Source: an uncultured Petrimonas sp. (GTDB lineage: Bacteria > Bacteroidota > Bacteroidia > Bacteroidales > Dysgonomonadaceae). Taken from it: a DNA stretch of 16,004 nucleotides. A program made the position numbers and the translations under genes. The stretch's first letter is position 1; each line of letters begins with the position of its first letter. Where the stretch lies: positions 1-16,004 of the forward strand of contig CAKTUP010000033.1 in NCBI GenBank assembly GCA_934621705.1, in the 5' to 3' direction. The notes under the pieces were generated by a model. The model saw only the letters and a list, made by a program, of their open reading frames with translations. It did no database searches and had not been told where the DNA came from. Shown here in pieces: positions 6,720 to 14,441 of the stretch.

Positions 6720-8736
6720 GGTTTATTTGTATGTTATTCATCCGCAACGGCGACACTTTCGACTCAGGGTTATTCAAACGAATAGAAAGCGTATGATTTT
6801 CTTTCCTTTCCAATGCCACGGGCGAAAGTTTTTGGGTATAAACCTTCCATTCCTCCAAGGGAGTGATGCCGTATGAAAATTCTTTTTCGAATCCGTTGTA
6901 ATATTTAATTACCAATTGGTTGCGGCCTTTTCTTAAGGGCAACAACACAATTTCCTGTTGCGATTTTATGCGTTCAGGCGAGAAATGCGCGGTAATGTAT
7001 TCGCCGTTGAGAACTATATATGCGGCATTTCCGCTTTCGATCTCTACCGCGGCGGTTTGCTCGCGTGTCGATTCTATTTCCTGAAGGAAAACCACGCTTT
7101 GCCGGGGCAAAATATTTTCGGAATATAGTTCTCCGTATGTGAAATTATCCACGAGTTTCCATCTCGAATTTTCAGCATTAATATCTGTAACCTGCTCGCC
7201 TTCTTCCTCTACCGTTCCGAATACTCCACGACCGGGTTTTCGGTACAAATTGCCCCATTTCACCGAGTTTTGGGGCAGTCGAACCACTTTCGATGTCGTT
7301 GACTCAAGCACTACGATTTGCGATTTTCCGTCAATTTCCACATCAATGATACGTCCTTTTTCATTGTCGGTAAACGAAATTTCGGGAGAAACGGAACGCT
7401 TGTTCGTACTAAAATTCCAATCGTAACCAATCAGGCTTTTGTAACCCGCGTAATAATTCAAACTCGAATGTCCGAAAACGGGCGTTGAGTTTTGCGGGGT
7501 GAACGTGATATTTTGCCGCAATACATTTTCGGGTTTCACCTCAAACCCGGTTGTTTTAAAAACCGTAAAGGGTGAGTTTTCAGCGTTATTAAGCGTTGAT
7601 ATTTCGGTTTTGAAGGGCTGAGAAGTCAATATTTTCTGCAATTGGTTTTCATCGCCACGCGGAGCAAAAAAATAAATAGCATCGTTTTTTGCGGTGGCAT
7701 CGAAACCGTGAAACGGATGATTAAACGGATTGGCTCGCGTTCCGTAAACGGCTTCGGAATTGGCTTTTACCCATTTTCCGATACCCAGCAATACATCGCG
7801 CTCGAATTCCACCACCGAACCATCGCCCCGCGGGCCAATGTTGAGCAGGAAGTTTCCGCCGCGGGAAATAACTTTCACCAGGCTGGCAATTTTCTCATCC
7901 ACTTTTTCCTGCACACTTCCACGTTTTTGCCACGAACGATAGCCCCACGTTTCGTCGAAAACCGATGCGGCGGTTTGCCACGGAACGCCCAATTTGTAAT
8001 CGGGATATTCGTTATCGGCCATCACGGCAAAATCTACATAATCATTCCCCAATCGGCCGCTGATCATACAGTGTGGTTGCAGCCGATCCACCAAATCATA
8101 TAATCCTTTGCTCTGTTCAGGAGTGAGCGAACCCATATCGAACCAGATTTCGGAAATGGGCCCGTAATTGATCATAATTTCTTCCACTTGTTTCAGGTTG
8201 AAAGCATAATGCTCCGGTGTAATTGGATCTGCATTGTGGCTCGAGATGGGATACGCTTTCGGAAAATTCCAGTCTATAAGCGAATAATAGACCGAAAATT
8301 CAATTCCTCCACGGGCACAAGCATCGGCCAATTCCTTCATCAAATCGCGGCCGTATGGCGTAGCATCCACAATATTGAAATCAGTGTATTGGGAATGATA
8401 CATACAAAATCCGTCGTGGTGCTTGGATGTGAAAACAATGGATTTCATCCCCGCATCTTTTGCCAATTGCACAATCTCATCGGGATTCCACTTGGTAGGA
8501 TTAAATTCCCGCGCCGTATTGGCGTACCAATCGCTGAAAATTCCGGCAAACGATTGAATTTGTTCGCTATATCCTCGCTCAACAGGCTTTCCGTCATACA
8601 CTCCACCATAAACGGAATACAAACCGAAATGAATGAACATAGAAAATTTTTGGTCGAGCCACTGTTGCGATGGTTTTTGCTGGGCGTTTGCCAAAAATGC
8701 AATGCTTAAAAAGAAAAGGATGATTCTCTGCTTCAT
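6712..8736 (-). CDS. Exported GH29 alpha-L-fucosidase
   Basis: A 674-residue glycoside hydrolase family 29 enzyme, which removes terminal alpha-L-fucose from glycans by a retaining mechanism. The signal peptide is residues 1-18 (cleavage ANA-Q). The TIM barrel (about 22-345) shows FIHFGLYSVYGG, FTSKHHDGFCMY (H106, H107), DLMKELADACARGGIEFSVYYS, the nucleophile D200 in SEIWFDMG, DETWGY near 261-266 (a candidate acid/base region, which varies in this family) and SRGGNFLLNIGPRGDG. About 330 further residues form beta-rich accessory domains; the last has IVLNGEYI and GRNQLVIKYYNG, resembling a galactose-binding module. This is longer than a minimal GH29 enzyme. It has its own promoter and no SusCD-type partner in the window, so it looks like a lone gene rather than part of a polysaccharide locus. 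Confidence 0.9.
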   Translation of the reverse strand: MKQRIILFFLSIAFLANAQQKPSQQWLDQKFSMFIHFGLYSVYGGVYDGKPVERGYSEQIQSFAGIFSDWYANTAREFNPTKWNPDEIVQLAKDAGMKSIVFTSKHHDGFCMYHSQYTDFNIVDATPYGRDLMKELADACARGGIEFSVYYSLIDWNFPKAYPISSHNADPITPEHYAFNLKQVEEIMINYGPISEIWFDMGSLTPEQSKGLYDLVDRLQPHCMISGRLGNDYVDFAVMADNEYPDYKLGVPWQTAASVFDETWGYRSWQKRGSVQEKVDEKIASLVKVISRGGNFLLNIGPRGDGSVVEFERDVLLGIGKWVKANSEAVYGTRANPFNHPFHGFDATAKNDAIYFFAPRGDENQLQKILTSQPFKTEISTLNNAENSPFTVFKTTGFEVKPENVLRQNITFTPQNSTPVFGHSSLNYYAGYKSLIGYDWNFSTNKRSVSPEISFTDNEKGRIIDVEIDGKSQIVVLESTTSKVVRLPQNSVKWGNLYRKPGRGVFGTVEEEGEQVTDINAENSRWKLVDNFTYGELYSENILPRQSVVFLQEIESTREQTAAVEIESGNAAYIVLNGEYITAHFSPERIKSQQEIVLLPLRKGRNQLVIKYYNGFEKEFSYGITPLEEWKVYTQKLSPVALERKENHTLSIRLNNPESKVSPLRMNNIQINLK

Positions 8737-8756
8737 TGATGATTTTTTTAGGTTAA

Positions 8757-8788
8757 CAAAAATAGGAAATTATAAGAAAATAGACAAA
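8757..8788 (-). promoter_or_regulatory. Promoter of the fucosidase gene
   Basis: On the minus strand an exact -33 box TTTG (8785-8788), a 20-bp spacer and an exact -7 box TATTTTTG (8757-8764). The start would be near 8751, only about 15 nt before the ATG at 8736. The 21-bp repeat array begins 10 bp upstream of the -33 box. Confidence 0.7.
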
Positions 8789-8797
8789 TCAGGGGAG

Positions 8798-9184
8798 ATC
8801 AACCTGCATAAATTAGAATTCAATACCCGCAACTAAGAGGTTGAAGCAAACAAAACAGAGTTCGAAGAACATAAACCAAGCTTCAAAGAAGGCCGACCGG
8901 AGATCGAAAGGCATAAACCTAAGTTCAATGAATACACATCGAAGTTCGAAAGACAGAAGTCAACATTCAACGGGCACAAACCAAAGTTCAACAAACATAA
9001 TCCTACGCTCAACAGACATAAACGAAAGTTCAAAGAGCATAAATCGCAGTTCAACGAACACAAATCACAAGTCGAAGAACGTAAATCACAATTCAACGGA
9101 CGCGAAACAGAATTCAACGAATATAATTCGCATTTCAACGAAGAGCCGCCCTATTTCAACAAACATATAACCCCGTTAAACGAG
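8798..9184 (+). repeat. Array of about 18 diverged 21-bp tandem repeats
   Basis: About 18.4 units of exactly 21 bp, with no length change between units. Each unit begins TTCRA (the T at unit position 2 and the A at position 5 are invariant in 18 of 18 units) and carries a CATAAA-like segment at positions 10-15. Several units contain the dyad TTCAACGAA. Read on the plus strand in the frame beginning at 8798 each unit encodes a heptad of the type F-N-E-H-K-S/P-Q/K, but this frame has a stop (TAA 8834-8836), another at 9185-9187, and no ATG, GTG or TTG start. Two other frames stay open for about 100 codons (plus 8841-9170, minus 9138-8833) but both begin with TTG. The array fills the gap between the fucosidase promoter and dapL; it fades over 9185-9232. 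A decayed coding repeat or a non-coding regulatory array are both possible. Confidence 0.9.
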
Positions 9185-9232
9185 TAAAAGCAAACGTTCA
9201 AACCCTCTCTCAACGCAAAGGAACAACCCAAA

Positions 9233-10435
9233 TTACCAATTCTTTATCCTCTCCAACGCTTCGCGGGTTTTATCGAGGCTGTTGAAGGCCGTCAGCCGGA
9301 AATAGCCTTCGCCGTTGGCGCCGAAACCGATTCCGGGCGTGCCCACAATGTGGCATTCGTTCAACAGGCGGTCGAAAAACTGCCACGAATCGTTTGTGCC
9401 CGGACATTTGAACCACAGGTACGGCGAATTGATGCCTCCGAAAACCGCCCATCCTTTCGATAATAACCCTTCGCGGATAATGCGAGCATTCTGCATATAA
9501 TACTCCACCATTTCGCGGGTCTGCTGCTGCCCTTCGGGCGAATAAACGGCTTCGGCAGCGCGCTGAACGATATAGGGAACACCGTTGAACTTGGTGGATT
9601 GCCGGCGGTTCCACAATTTGTGCAATGAGACTTCCCGGCCATCGGAAGCAATGGTTTTCAATGCCTTTGGAACAACGGTATAACTGCATCGCAGTCCGGT
9701 GAATCCGGCATTTTTGGAGAACGAACGGAATTCGATGGCGCACCGGTCGGCTCCTTCTATCTCGAAAATGCTGCGCGGAATATCGTCTTCCGTAACAAAC
9801 GCCTCGTAAGCCGCATCGAACAGGATTAAACTCCTGTGCTTCAAGGCATAATCAACCCATTGTTTTAGTTGCGGTTTTGTCATCACTGTTCCCGTGGGAT
9901 TATCGGGATAGCAGAGGTAAATAACGTCTATTTTTTGGTCGGGCAACTGAGGCAGGAAATCGTTTTCGGCAGTGCAGGGCAGCAAAATAAGCCGATCATC
10001 CACTCCCAAACGCATCATATTCGTGTCCTGATAAACGGGGTAAACGGGATCGGCAAGCGCGACGGTATTTTGCTCGCCAAGAATGTCGAGGATGTTTCCG
10101 GTATCGCTTTTGGAACCGTCGCTCACGAAAATCTCGTCCGCCGAAACGGATACGCCTCTTTGTTGAAAATCGATTTCTGCAATTTTTTCTCGAAGAAATT
10201 CATAACCTTGTTCGGGGCCATATCCTCGGAATGTTTCTTTCTTGGCCATTTCATCCGTGGCTTTGTGCAGCGCATCAATCACGGAAGGCACAAGCGGAAG
10301 CGTTACGTCGCCGATACCGAGGCGGATGATGTCGGCATCGGGATGCAACAGTGTAAACTCGTTTATTTTTTTGGCGATGGCGCTAAAAAGGTAACTCTCG
10401 TTGAGTTGGAGGTAATTTTCGTTGATGGTAAACAT
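9233..10435 (-). CDS. dapL: LL-diaminopimelate aminotransferase
   Basis: A 400-residue PLP-dependent class I/II aminotransferase. It transfers an amino group from glutamate to tetrahydrodipicolinate, giving LL-diaminopimelate in one step and bypassing the acyl-blocked route. DapL features seen: [20 protein letters not shown] at the N-terminus, [12 protein letters not shown] (37-48), [28 protein letters not shown] (105-115), N179 in YPDNPTG, D207 and Y210 in FDAAYEAF and the PLP-binding lysine K241 in [11 protein letters not shown]. Length is normal. It follows dapF by 23 nt on the same strand, the arrangement expected for one operon, and its product is the substrate of DapF. No terminator is visible after it, so transcripts may enter the 21-bp array. 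Confidence 0.95.
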   Translation of the reverse strand: MFTINENYLQLNESYLFSAIAKKINEFTLLHPDADIIRLGIGDVTLPLVPSVIDALHKATDEMAKKETFRGYGPEQGYEFLREKIAEIDFQQRGVSVSADEIFVSDGSKSDTGNILDILGEQNTVALADPVYPVYQDTNMMRLGVDDRLILLPCTAENDFLPQLPDQKIDVIYLCYPDNPTGTVMTKPQLKQWVDYALKHRSLILFDAAYEAFVTEDDIPRSIFEIEGADRCAIEFRSFSKNAGFTGLRCSYTVVPKALKTIASDGREVSLHKLWNRRQSTKFNGVPYIVQRAAEAVYSPEGQQQTREMVEYYMQNARIIREGLLSKGWAVFGGINSPYLWFKCPGTNDSWQFFDRLLNECHIVGTPGIGFGANGEGYFRLTAFNSLDKTREALERIKNW

Positions 10436-10458
10436 AAGTTGTTGATTTTTTTAATCCG

Positions 10459-11292
10459 TCAGACGGAACCTTCGAAAACAAATTCGGCTGCGCCGGTGAG
10501 ATAAACGTTATTTTCGGCGCGGTTCCATTCTATTTCGAGGTTGCCTCCTTTTAACAGAACGGTTGCTTGGGGTTCGCATAACCCGTTCAGCACACCTGCC
10601 ACCACCGAGGCGCAAGCGCCCGTGCCGCAGGCAAGCGTTTCGCCGCTACCGCGCTCCCACACGCGCATTTTGAGCGTATGGCGGTCGATGATTTCGATGA
10701 ATTCCACATTTGTGCGTTCGGGAAAAGCGGGATGGGTTTCTATTTTGGGGCCGATATCTTCAATGTTAAGCGCATCGATGTTGGTTGTGAAAACAACCGC
10801 GTGCGGATTTCCCATCGAAACGCAGGTAATGCGGTATTCGCTGCCATCGATGGAAAGCGGATAATCGATAATTTCCGACAATGGGAATTGAACGGGAATT
10901 GCTTCGGCTGAAAGAATGGCCGGACCCATATTTATTCGCACCGACTCTACCTTATCGGTATCGGGATTTACCGTTAATTCCACCATTTTTATTCCCGAAC
11001 GCGTTTCGAGCGCGATTTCTTTTTTAGTGGTCAGTCCTTTGTCGTACACGAATTTTCCGACGCATCGCGCGGCGTTGCCGCACATTTGCGCCTCGGAGCC
11101 GTCCACGTTGAACATCCGCATCGAAAAATCACCCGTTTCCGACGGGCCGATAAGCACAAGTCCGTCGCTTCCCACGCCGAAATGGCGGTCGCTCAACCTG
11201 CGCGAGAGTTCTTCGGGATTATCCACTTTTTCGTCGAACAGGTTGATGTAAATGTAATCGTTTCCTATTCCGTGCATTTTTGTAAATTTCAT
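10459..11292 (-). CDS. dapF: Diaminopimelate epimerase
   Basis: A 277-residue cytoplasmic PLP-independent epimerase that converts LL- to meso-diaminopimelate, the precursor of lysine and of the peptidoglycan cross-link. The two catalytic cysteines are present: C71 in AQMCGNAARC and C222 in LACGTGACAS. Other family motifs are FTKMHGIGNDY at the start, FGVGSDGLVLI, FNVDGSEA, GNPHAVVF near 161-168 and VWERGSGETLACGTG. The length matches the family. It is the first gene of the dapF-dapL unit. A -7 promoter box at 11372-11379 and a strong hairpin at 11304-11347 lie in the upstream gap and suggest control of elongation into the operon. Confidence 0.96.
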   Translation of the reverse strand: MKFTKMHGIGNDYIYINLFDEKVDNPEELSRRLSDRHFGVGSDGLVLIGPSETGDFSMRMFNVDGSEAQMCGNAARCVGKFVYDKGLTTKKEIALETRSGIKMVELTVNPDTDKVESVRINMGPAILSAEAIPVQFPLSEIIDYPLSIDGSEYRITCVSMGNPHAVVFTTNIDALNIEDIGPKIETHPAFPERTNVEFIEIIDRHTLKMRVWERGSGETLACGTGACASVVAGVLNGLCEPQATVLLKGGNLEIEWNRAENNVYLTGAAEFVFEGSV

Positions 11293-11303
11293 CGCTTTCT
11301 ATC

Positions 11304-11347
11304 AAAAAAACACGGGCGCGATTTCACGAGAAATCAGGCACGTGTTT
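11304..11347 (-). promoter_or_regulatory. Terminator-like hairpin in the dapF leader
   Basis: On the minus strand the outer arms AAACACG/CGTGTTT (11341-11347 with 11308-11314) enclose a partly paired 5-by-5 internal loop and an inner stem GATTTC/GAAATC (11330-11335 with 11320-11325) with a 4-nt loop. The stem is followed at once by a T-tract (seven A on the plus strand, 11304-11310, partly used by the outer arm). This is an intrinsic-terminator layout only 11 nt before the dapF ATG. An attenuator is likely if the promoter at 11372-11379 is used; otherwise it ends transcription coming from the ABC genes. Confidence 0.65.
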
Positions 11348-11371
11348 AAGATTATTTTCTGAATATTTTGA

Positions 11372-11379
11372 CAAAAATA
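11372..11379 (-). promoter_or_regulatory. Candidate -7 box for dapF-dapL
   Basis: TATTTTTG on the minus strand is an exact TAnnTTTG match 80 nt upstream of dapF. No good TTTG -33 box is seen at 19-21 bp (the best nearby TTG is 24 bp away). Transcription would begin near 11366, about 20 nt before the leader hairpin. Confidence 0.45.
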
Positions 11380-11456
11380 CGCAATAATGGATAAAAGAGA
11401 AAGCAATACTAACGTTAAAAAAACGATAAAACAACAGAATTATCAAAATTGATGGA

Positions 11457-11464
11457 TATATTTG
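11457..11464 (+). promoter_or_regulatory. Candidate -7 box for the toxin-antitoxin pair
   Basis: TATATTTG is an exact -7 match 17 nt before the ATG at 11482. No -33 box is recognisable. It lies inside a longer in-frame extension starting at 11449, which argues for the start at 11482. Confidence 0.45.
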
Positions 11465-11481
11465 TAAAAAATAAACTGATT

Positions 11482-11709
11482 ATGACCGAATTAATTTTGA
11501 AGGAAGAGATTGGCGATGACAAATTGAAAGCGTTGCTCGACTTTTTAAAGACTTGGGGCGTAGATGTTGAAGTTCGGAATCGAGACAGTAAAAAAGCTGC
11601 ATCTGTTTCACAAAAAGACGATTTTCCCTTTTCGATAGGACTGTGGGACGATTACGAGATTGATGACAAAACACTTCGTCAGGATGCTTGGAAAAAAGAT
11701 GTCGTATGA
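11482..11709 (+). CDS. VapB-like antitoxin
   Basis: A 75-residue small acidic protein, start chosen at ATG 11482 (MTELILKEEIGDD); an ATG at 11449 would overlap the promoter box. The N-terminal half (ELILKEEIGDDKLKALLDFLKTWGVDVEV) would carry dimerisation and DNA binding. The C-terminal half, after a Ser/Asp linker, has PFSIGLWDDYEIDDKTLRQDAWKK, the toxin-binding G-L-W-x-D ... LR-x-x-AW pattern found in many antitoxins paired with PIN toxins. Its stop overlaps the toxin start as ATGA. It should neutralise the downstream PIN protein and probably represses its own promoter (family knowledge). Confidence 0.8.
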   Translation: MTELILKEEIGDDKLKALLDFLKTWGVDVEVRNRDSKKAASVSQKDDFPFSIGLWDDYEIDDKTLRQDAWKKDVV

Positions 11710-12083
11710 TTTTGATTGATACCAATATTATCATCGAAATTTATCGTTCCAACAGTTATGTTATTGAAACGATAGAAGAAATCGGACAAGAAAAAATTGC
11801 GGTTTCAGATATTACCTGTTCTGAATTATTTTTTGGCGCTCGCAGTAAAAAGGAGCTTCAAATTATCGAAAAAGATTTATCCAATCTAACCATTATTCCT
11901 GTCGATATGGACATTTCGAAACTATCGGTAGAATTGATAAAAAAATACGGTCTGTCTCATAAACTTTCCGTTCCCGATGCGTTGATTGCGGCAACAGCCA
12001 TCGTTTATAAAATTCCACTTTATACACTCAATATCAAGGATTTTATTTATATTCGTGTTATTAAATTGCACCTGAATCCTTAA
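11706..12083 (+). CDS. vapC: VapC-like PIN-domain ribonuclease toxin
   Basis: A 125-residue PIN-domain protein. The start at 11706 overlaps the antitoxin stop by 4 nt (ATGA) and gives MILIDTNIIIEI; an upstream ATG at 11688 would add six non-family residues. Acidic metal-binding residues are in place: D5 (LIDTN), E40 (TCSELFFGA), D91 (SVPDALIAATA) and D112 in the TLNIKDF segment. PIN toxins of this class cut tRNA or rRNA in a Mg-dependent way; the target here is unknown. The gene is visibly AT-richer than dapF beside it, in keeping with the mobility of such modules. It converges on the ABC permease gene, separated by 30 nt containing a palindrome. Confidence 0.88.
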   Translation: MILIDTNIIIEIYRSNSYVIETIEEIGQEKIAVSDITCSELFFGARSKKELQIIEKDLSNLTIIPVDMDISKLSVELIKKYGLSHKLSVPDALIAATAIVYKIPLYTLNIKDFIYIRVIKLHLNP

Positions 12084-12085
12084 TA

Positions 12086-12105
12086 CTGCGACTTGGAAGT
12101 CGCAG
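12086..12105. repeat. Perfect 20-bp palindrome, REP-like
   Basis: Arms CTGCGACTT/AAGTCGCAG (12086-12094 with 12097-12105) around a GG centre fill the gap between convergent vapC and the ABC permease gene. Neither strand has a U-tract after it, so it is a weak candidate as classical terminator. Its sequence differs from the REPs at 14442-15132. A dispersed palindromic repeat is suspected; there is only one copy in the window. Confidence 0.6.
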
Positions 12106-12113
12106 CACCCGAA

Positions 12114-13427
12114 TCACTTATACCTCACCCACTTTATCATTTCTTTAATCGACGGTTTTTTGCCGTACATCAAAATTCCCACCCTGTAAATTTTTGCCGC
12201 AACAATCGAGATCAGAATAAACGTTCCGTAGAGCAAAACCACGGATAATAGTTTCTCCCATAGCGGAATACCAAACGGAATACGAACCATCATCACGATT
12301 GGCGACGAAAACGGAATGAGCGACGCCCAAAAGGCCAGCGGCCCGTCGGGATTACTCACACTGTAAAATCCGGCAAAAAAGGCGAACATGATAATCAGCG
12401 TTACGGGCATCATAAATTGCGAGGTGTCTTCTTCGCTGTCCACCGCCGATGCGAACATGGCAAAAATGGACGCGTAAAGAACGTATCCGCCGATAAAAAA
12501 CAGCAGAAAATAGACCATTATCTCTAACCAATTGATGCTCATCACGGAATTCATTACGGCTTCCATATTGAGTTCGCCCATTTCGGCAGGCGATGGCATG
12601 GCGGTTGCTTGTTGCGGTACAATGAAAAAAGCGGACAAAACCGTAAACAAAATACCGATGAGCACGCCCCAAATAACAAGTTGAGTGATTCCCACCAGGC
12701 CGATCCCAATGATTTTTCCCACCAGCAGTTTCACGGGTTTTACCGACGAAACCATCACTTCCACAATGCGGCTCTTTTTTTCTTCCAACACGGCCTGCAT
12801 CACCATATTTCCGTACATGAGAATGAACATGTAAATGAGAATGGTAAACACCATTCCGATGATGGTAGCCACTTCGGTTGACGATTCGGAAACAGTGCCG
12901 TCTTCGCCCCACTTCATGGTTTTTATGCTGACTTTGGAACCGCTTTCAACAATGGAACGTACCTGCGAAATGGATTCGGCGTTCACATTCCCGGATTGCG
13001 ACAGCGCATCGAGTTTCTGCTGCATCACCTTCTCGCTCAGCGTGTTTTCGATGATGGTGCGCAGGTCTTGCGGCGATTGCTTTTCGGACAGAAGCGAAAT
13101 GGCATTGGAATTTGTACTTAAATCATCGGTAATTTGCAAAATGGCGAAAACATCTTTTCCAATTTTCGACTGATATTCGCTTTCCTGCGCTTTGCCTACG
13201 ATTTGGAACTTGTAAGTTTCCGTGGATTCCAACAAAGGCGCATATATTTCGGTGTTGTCAATTACGACAATATTCTTTTCGCCGCCATCGTTTAATGTAG
13301 AGAGCCACAACGGCACAAACGACAGCGCCACCATAAGCAGCGGCATCAGCAGCGTGAGTATGATGAACGATTTTTTGCGGACGCGGGTAAGGTATTCGCG
13401 TTGTATGACTAATGATAAAGTATTCAT
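12114..13427 (-). CDS. ABC-2 type exporter permease (NatB-like)
   Basis: A 437-residue inner-membrane protein; the ATG at 13427 (MNTLSLVIQREYLTRVRKKSFI) is preferred over 13436. One transmembrane helix near 20-42 follows the basic cytoplasmic start. A soluble extracytoplasmic domain spans about 45-185. Then come roughly five helices (about 186-210, 240-268, 300-326, 338-356, 390-412) and a basic tail. Between the second and third helices lies SRIVEVMVSSVKPVKLLVGKI (219-239), the signature coupling segment of ABC-2 exporters of the NatB/YhaP type. It follows its ATPase by 85 nt on the same strand. Substrate unknown; sodium or drug efflux are family possibilities only. Confidence 0.88.
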   Translation of the reverse strand: MNTLSLVIQREYLTRVRKKSFIILTLLMPLLMVALSFVPLWLSTLNDGGEKNIVVIDNTEIYAPLLESTETYKFQIVGKAQESEYQSKIGKDVFAILQITDDLSTNSNAISLLSEKQSPQDLRTIIENTLSEKVMQQKLDALSQSGNVNAESISQVRSIVESGSKVSIKTMKWGEDGTVSESSTEVATIIGMVFTILIYMFILMYGNMVMQAVLEEKKSRIVEVMVSSVKPVKLLVGKIIGIGLVGITQLVIWGVLIGILFTVLSAFFIVPQQATAMPSPAEMGELNMEAVMNSVMSINWLEIMVYFLLFFIGGYVLYASIFAMFASAVDSEEDTSQFMMPVTLIIMFAFFAGFYSVSNPDGPLAFWASLIPFSSPIVMMVRIPFGIPLWEKLLSVVLLYGTFILISIVAAKIYRVGILMYGKKPSIKEMIKWVRYK

Positions 13428-13437
13428 AATATACATT

Positions 13438-13469
13438 TTAGATTTTGGATTTACGATTTACGATTGATT
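13438..13469. repeat. AT-rich direct-repeat spacer (TTTACGA units)
   Basis: Between the ATPase and permease genes the 7-bp unit TTTACGA is repeated directly (13450-13463) within a run of related GATTTxGGAT/GATTG words. It looks like the simple intergenic repeats frequent in Bacteroidota. It lies inside the ABC operon gap, without a visible promoter or hairpin. Confidence 0.4.
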
Positions 13470-13512
13470 GACGGGGGTAAATGGATAAACACGTAACTCG
13501 TAACCCTCAACA

Positions 13513-14412
13513 TTAATTTGAAACCGTTTGGATAAAAACATCGTTCATTGTAGGGATTTCCTCGTCGTACGCCACTACATCGAAATTGTCAAAAATAAGC
13601 TTTGCCAGTTCGTTGGTTGCAATATCGGCTTGTTTTTTGATACGAATATCCAAAAACTCGTGATAAGGTTCTTTCGAAATCAGTGTGAAAGTGGGATGTT
13701 CCAATTGAAAGTCTTCAGCGCGAAGTCGAAACCGGAAGATGTTTGTCCGGTGTTCGCGCCTGATATCGAACACTTTTCCCTGCAACACCACCTGCGATTT
13801 GTGAATGAGCGCAATGTTGTCACACAGTTCTTCCACCGATTCCATATTGTGCGTGGAAAGGATGATGGTTTTTCCTTCGTCTTTAAGGCGAAGCATTTCA
13901 TTTTTTACGATTTCGGTATTCACGGGGTCGAATCCGCTGAAAGGTTCGTCGAAAATCAGCAGATCAGGATTATGGATGACGGTGGAAATAAACTGCACTT
14001 TTTGCTGCATCCCTTTCGAGAGTTCTTCCACTTTGCGGTTGTACCAGCTTGCAATATCAAATCGATTGAACCAGATCATCAGCTCGCGATGCGCGTCGGC
14101 TTTCGATAATCCGCGCAGTTGCGCCAGATACATCGCCTGCTCGCCCACTTTCATTTTTTTGTACAGTCCGCGCTCTTCGGGCAGGTAGCCGATATTGTAC
14201 ACGTCTTCGCTTCGTGACGGGCGTCCGTCGATAAAAACTTCGCCGCTGTCGGGAGCCGTTATGCGGGTGATGATGCGGATAAGCGTGGTTTTTCCCGCAC
14301 CGTTGGGGCCCAACAGGCCGAAAACCGTGCCTTTGGGAACTTCGATGCTTACCTTATTCAACGCCAAGTGGTTGGCGTATTGTTTGGTTACGTTGGTGGT
14401 TTGTAAGTACAT
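13513..14412 (-). CDS. ABC transporter ATP-binding protein (NatA-like)
   Basis: A 299-residue cytoplasmic ATPase that powers the permease at 12114-13427. Motifs are complete: Walker A GPNGAGKTT (35-43), the signature LSKGM (131-135), Walker B LLIFDE (151-156), D-loop SGFDP and the switch histidine H188 in LSTHN. The Q-loop position reads YLPEERGLY, with E where many ABC proteins have Q; this EERGLY form is usual in the NatA/YhaQ exporter subgroup. Residues about 225-299 are the C-terminal regulatory extension of that subgroup. The REP/transposase unit begins 24 nt upstream of its start, so any original promoter may lie beyond or have been displaced. Confidence 0.92.
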   Translation of the reverse strand: MYLQTTNVTKQYANHLALNKVSIEVPKGTVFGLLGPNGAGKTTLIRIITRITAPDSGEVFIDGRPSRSEDVYNIGYLPEERGLYKKMKVGEQAMYLAQLRGLSKADAHRELMIWFNRFDIASWYNRKVEELSKGMQQKVQFISTVIHNPDLLIFDEPFSGFDPVNTEIVKNEMLRLKDEGKTIILSTHNMESVEELCDNIALIHKSQVVLQGKVFDIRREHRTNIFRFRLRAEDFQLEHPTFTLISKEPYHEFLDIRIKKQADIATNELAKLIFDNFDVVAYDEEIPTMNDVFIQTVSN

Positions 14413-14441
14413 TCAGTATGTTTAATTTATTTGGTTTTTAT

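Noticed and set aside
8633..8836. A plus-strand ORF entering the array
   Set aside because: Most of it is antisense to the fucosidase signal peptide and promoter; it ends at the TAA inside repeat unit 2.
8833..9170. Two open frames of about 100 codons in the 21-bp array (plus from 8841, minus from 9138) as protein genes
   Set aside because: Both begin with TTG, have no signal or start region, and stay open only because a stop-free 21-bp unit is repeated; codon-position conservation favours a third frame that has no start.
8798..9184. CRISPR array
   Set aside because: Units are contiguous with no spacers, are strongly diverged and no cas gene is present.
9869..10504. A 211-codon open frame on the plus strand
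   Set aside because: It lies wholly antisense to dapL and the end of dapF, shows no family motif and its composition mirrors the dapL codons.
11293..11379. Lysine riboswitch upstream of dapF
   Set aside because: The leader is only about 70 nt and holds one hairpin; the known lysine riboswitch is far longer with a five-helix junction.
13528..14109. A 193-codon plus-strand open frame
   Set aside because: It is antisense to the ABC ATPase, which has complete Walker and signature motifs.
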